From: Meghimatium bilineatum | Lineage: Eukaryota > Mollusca > Gastropoda > Stylommatophora > Philomycidae | DNA length: 64,000 bases | Direction: 5' to 3' | Assembly: GCA_034231615.1 (NCBI GenBank) | Contig: CM067307.1 | Location: 2,700,647-2,764,646, forward strand | Shown: positions 60,586-64,000 of the stretch, piece after piece | How positions within the stretch are numbered: the stretch's first letter is position 1 | Layout: each line of letters starts with the position of its first letter | Position numbers and translations under genes: made by a program | The notes under the pieces: model-generated | The model's input: only the letters and a program-made list of their open reading frames with translations | Databases searched by the model: none | Told to the model about the DNA's origin: nothing

Positions 60586-60794
60586 TTGCTATATAGCCAC
60601 CTTATCATTAACTTGATCCGAGAGCGAATGAAAGAGGTCCAGGTTAAAACAACATTTTTGGCAATAATTCGTGACATGTTCATAAGAATTCCATGAAAAA
60701 CAATAAAAGGTAATGAACAAAATACTATCTGACTCTATTATTCCATTCGTATAACAGATCCGCGGTCATTGAATAAATACAGTTGAAAATTCAC
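60586..60794. other. Unassigned spacer
   Basis: Nothing recognised. Confidence 0.4.
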
Positions 60795-61025
60795 TGGGCA
60801 AGTATTACTCCTCTCAAAGCGCAAGTATTACTCCTCTCACTGAACAAGTATAACTCCTCTCAAAGCGCAAGTATTACTCCTCTCACTGGGCACGTATGAT
60901 TCCTCTCACTGCGCAAGTATGACTCCTCTCACTGAGCAAGTATGACTCCTCTCTCTGCGCACGTATGATTCCTCTCACTGCGCAAGTATGACTACTCTCA
61001 CTGCGCAAGTATGACTCCTCTCACT
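60795..61025. repeat. 23-bp minisatellite
   Basis: About ten copies of AGTATGACTCCTCTCACTGCGCA with variants (TATTACTCC, GAACA, AAAGCGC). Confidence 0.9.
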
Positions 61026-61500
61026 AGAGAACAACGATACATCATCATTGGAGTCTTACATCATTGGACATTCACAACGTGTAGTGGTCGGACAATGACA
61101 TTGTCTGACGATGCCAGAGAATGGAATGTAGTTAAAAGTACCATTGGTTGTCAATGGAAGCAATTTAAACAAAGTGGCTCAGTGGCAGACGGCCAAGCAG
61201 CAGAAGTTATAGTCACAAATCCTGTCGAAAACGGGTTCCTCACCCCAGGAATCAATGTCCACCTGCGTCCTCCATAGTCCTGTTAATGCAGCAGCTCGTC
61301 GAATTTCACATCAAACGGTCAGGAAACGGCTGGACGACGCTGGTCTTTCGTCTAGTAGATTGTAAAGAGGTCCTGTTATTACGAGTCAGCATCGCTAGAA
61401 CCGACTGCAGTGGGCGAACCAGCATCGTCAATGGACCGTTGGGAATGACAGGAGATGGGTTTTGTTTAGCATAAGTCTGATCGTTTCTTCATGCCAAGAA
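61026..61500 (+). pseudogene. Tc1-like transposase remnant
   Basis: The plus strand reads an N-terminal helix-turn-helix stretch (VKSTIGCQWKQFKQSGSVAD). Then come AARRISHQTVRKRLDDAGLS and RGPVITSQHR, then NRLQWANQHRQWTVGNDRRW leading to VLFS, where Tc1 transposases have the catalytic DESRF. Here that motif is lost. The DDE domain beyond it is missing. Stops lie between the segments. No terminal inverted repeats were seen. Confidence 0.75.
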
Positions 61501-61604
61501 TGAAACATTAATTTCGTACAATAAAATGTTGGTACTATTTGAAATTATGTTGCGTTTCTGTCTTTCTGTTTTATGTGTTTGAAAAGTATATGTGTACAAT
61601 CTAT

Positions 61605-63003
61605 GATCAATGTCTTCAGTATGTTTGAATTGTGTATTGTGTATTGAATTATGCAGTATGTTTGAATTGTGTATTGAATTATTCAGTATGTTTGAATTGT
61701 GTATTGTGTATTGAATTATTCAGTATGTTTGAATTGTTTATTGTGTATTGAATTATTCAGTATGTTTGAATTGTGTATTGTGTATTGAATTATTCAGTAT
61801 GTTTGAATTGTTTATTGTGTATTGAATTATTCAGTATGTTTGAATTGTGTATTGCGTATTGAATTATTCAGTATGTTTGAATTGTGTATTGTGTATTGAA
61901 TTATTCAGTATGTTTGAATTGTGTATTGTGTATTGAATTATTCAGTATGTTTGAATTGTGTATTGTGTATTGAATTATTCAGTATGTTTGAATTGTGTAT
62001 TGTGTATTGAATTATTCAGTATGTTTGAATTGTGTATTGTGTATTGAATTATTCAGTATGTTTGAATTGTGTATTGTGTATAGAATTATTCAGTATGTTT
62101 AAATTGTGTATTGTGTATTGAATTATTCAGTATGTTTGAATTGTGTTTTGAATTATTCAGTATGTTTGAATTGTGTATTGTGTATTGAATTATTCAGTAT
62201 TTTTGAATTGTGTATTGTGTATTGAATTATTCAGTATGTTTGAATTGTGTATTGTGTATTGAATTATTCAGTATGTTTGAATTGTGTATTGTGTATTGAA
62301 TTATTCAGTATGTTTGAATTGTGTATTGTGTATTGAATTATTCATTATGTTTGAATTATGTATTGAATTATTCAGTATGTTTGAATTGTGTATTGAATTA
62401 TTCAGTAAGTTTGAATTGTGCATTGTGTATTGAATTATTCAGTGTGTTTGAATTGTGTATTGTGTATTGATTTATTCAGTATGTTTGAATTGTGTATTGT
62501 GTATTGAATTATTCAGTATGTTTGAATTGTGTAATTTCTGTTGAATTATTCAGTATGTTTCAATTGTGTATTGTGTATTGAATTATTCATTAAGTTTCAA
62601 TTGTGTATTGCGTATTGAACTATTCAGTATGTTTGAATTGTGTATTTTGTATTGAATTATTCAGTATGTTTCAATTGTGTATTGTGTATTGAATTATTCA
62701 GTATGTTTCAATTGTGTATTTTGAATTGAATTATTCAGTATGTTTCAATAGTGTATTGTGTATTGAATTATTCAATATGTTAGAACTGTATATTCTGTAT
62801 TGAATTATTCAGTATGTTTGAATTGTGTATTGTGTATTGAATTATTAAGTATGTTTGAATTGTGTATTGTGTATTGAATTATTAAGTATGTTTGAATTGT
62901 GTATTGTGTATTGAATTATTAAGTATGTTTGAATTGTGTATTGTGTATTGAATTATTCAGTATGTTTGAATTGTGTATTGTGTATTGAATTATTCAGTAT
63001 TGT
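61605..63003. repeat. 37-bp minisatellite, about 37 copies
   Basis: The unit is TTGAATTGTGTATTGTGTAT followed by TGAATTATTCAGTATGT. Some units lack the second GTGTATT (length variants), and the right third has more substitutions (CAATTG, TTAAGT). Confidence 0.95.
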
Positions 63004-63130
63004 GTTTGTGTTATGTACATACTTGACTTGACTTTGTCTTGATGTATTTCTTATACTTTACTAAGTCTCGATAACATGGCAACAGTCAATGATGGTGAAC
63101 TTTATTCGGAGGCGTCACTTGATCAGTGCT

Positions 63131-63157
63131 GGGGTGGGGGGGGGGGGTGGGGTGCGG
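63131..63157 (+). repeat. G-rich tract
   Basis: GGGG-T-(G)12-T-GGGG-T-GCGG. Enough G runs to fold as a quadruplex in principle. No gene lies next to it, so no regulatory role can be assigned. Confidence 0.8.
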
Positions 63158-63299
63158 ACTGCACCAAATGACAACATCACATTGCGGTGACTCCAAAGTG
63201 AAATAAATATTACTATCTATGATTCTATGTCAATCTATGACATTATCCCTATGCAATGTTACTTCCCGAACTCAAGATCCACAAATAGACGCATCATCA

Positions 63300-64000
63300 C
63301 TTTTAAAAAAACCCAGACATACAACAAAAATACCTTGTAGATGTAAGCAGTAGATATGAACATCTAATGATAGAATGCATGGAACAATACAGAAGGGAAA
63401 ATCCAGAAGTGAAAATAAACAAGAAATGGGGCAGCTTAAGGAAAAGTATTCAAACATCAAATGAAAATTTACCAATAAGACAAACAAAGAACAAACACAC
63501 ATGGATGACAGATGATATATTAGAGAAAATGTAACAAAGAAAGAAAGCTAAAAATACCCCAAAATATTCAATTAAATGCAAAGAAATGCGTAACATGTGC
63601 AGACCAGCGAAAAAAATTGGCTAGAAACAAAATGCAGTGAAATGGAGATTTCAATACAACAGAAAAAAGTAATGCATAAGGAGATAAGATCACAAATTTA
63701 AAAAAATCATATAAATTGGATGGGTGCATTAAGGATAAAAACGGAAAAATAATATTTAATAAAACATAAATACGTACACGATGGGCAGATTATGTGACAG
63801 AACTGTTTAACGACCAACGAAACAAAAAACCTACAATACACAACAATGATGGACCAGCAATACTAAAAGTAGAATTAGAAAATGCAATAAAATCAATAAA
63901 AGTTGGAAAGGAATCCGACAACATAACTGCAGACATAATAACAACTCTAAATGAATTTGGTGTGGATATTATCACATAACTTTGCAATGACATATATGAA
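63300..64000 (+). mobile_element. LINE linker and RT N-terminus, runs off the window
   Basis: The plus strand gives LVDVSSRYEHLMIECMEQYR, KINKKWGSLRKSIQTS and TKNKHTWMTDDILEKM (linker). After decayed sequence come RWADYVTELFNDQRNKK and ELENAIKSIKVGKESDNITA, DIITTLNEFG (start of RT). Compare 'RWVEYIKELYN' in the linker at 7693-8310. The palm and active site would lie beyond 64000. Stops are present near 63530 and 63979. Confidence 0.7.

Noticed and set aside
63131-63157. G-rich tract as a promoter element
   Set aside because: No gene or transcription start can be placed near it. It is only noted as a possible quadruplex.

Overview
The window is AT-rich DNA from an animal nucleus. It shows metazoan non-LTR retrotransposons of several clades, Penelope-like fragments, hAT and Tc1/mariner-type DNA transposons, tRNA-type and other SINEs, many minisatellites, and one intron-flanked exon of a C-type lectin domain. 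The mix would suit a lophotrochozoan such as a mollusc, but that is a low-confidence inference. Apart from the lectin exon there is no convincing host gene, and there are no rRNA, functional tRNA or CRISPR loci.

Region 1 (1-11261) is a graveyard of retroelements. It holds a Penelope-associated 3' repeat (twice), LINE 3' fragments, the lectin exon (1692-1779, minus), an I-clade LINE with RT and RNase H (2062-4876, plus), a Penelope GIY-YIG endonuclease fragment (5127-5432) facing a Penelope RT fragment (6999-7690, minus), more LINE pieces, and a rather young RTE-like LINE (8939-11090, minus) whose reading frame is broken by one visible stop.

Region 2 (11262-48250) is the centrepiece. A 46-bp satellite array of about 47 copies leads into four head-to-tail copies of an 8.7-9.0 kb composite unit. 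Each unit holds, in order: the end of the 46-bp satellite, a 5'-truncated RTE-like LINE inserted in that satellite, an inverted I-clade LINE 3' end, minisatellites of 13, 58, 17 and 30 bp, about 1.7 kb of non-coding spacer, a degenerate 40-bp repeat, and the 5' third of a Charlie8/GTF2IRD2-like hAT transposon. Every unit-to-unit junction cuts the hAT at the same base and carries the same 6-bp filler. Only the last copy runs on into the complete hAT (47194-50145). The copies differ by whole minisatellite repeats, one 12-bp indel and scattered substitutions in a mosaic pattern.

Region 3 (50146-64000) is again nested repeats: the 40-bp array that received the hAT, two copies of a SINE-like element with a (GAA)n tail, two opposed copies of another I-clade LINE (one carrying an RTE-like insertion with a 9-bp target duplication), two remnants of a DDE transposase, a minus-strand RNase H LINE interrupted by a foldback palindrome and a tRNA-type SINE, a Tc1-like transposase remnant, a 37-bp minisatellite of about 1.4 kb, and a LINE running off the window end.

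These elements do not act together as a pathway. Their order records insertion and rearrangement history: satellite, then LINE into satellite, hAT into minisatellite, then tandem amplification with breakpoints in the satellite and the hAT.
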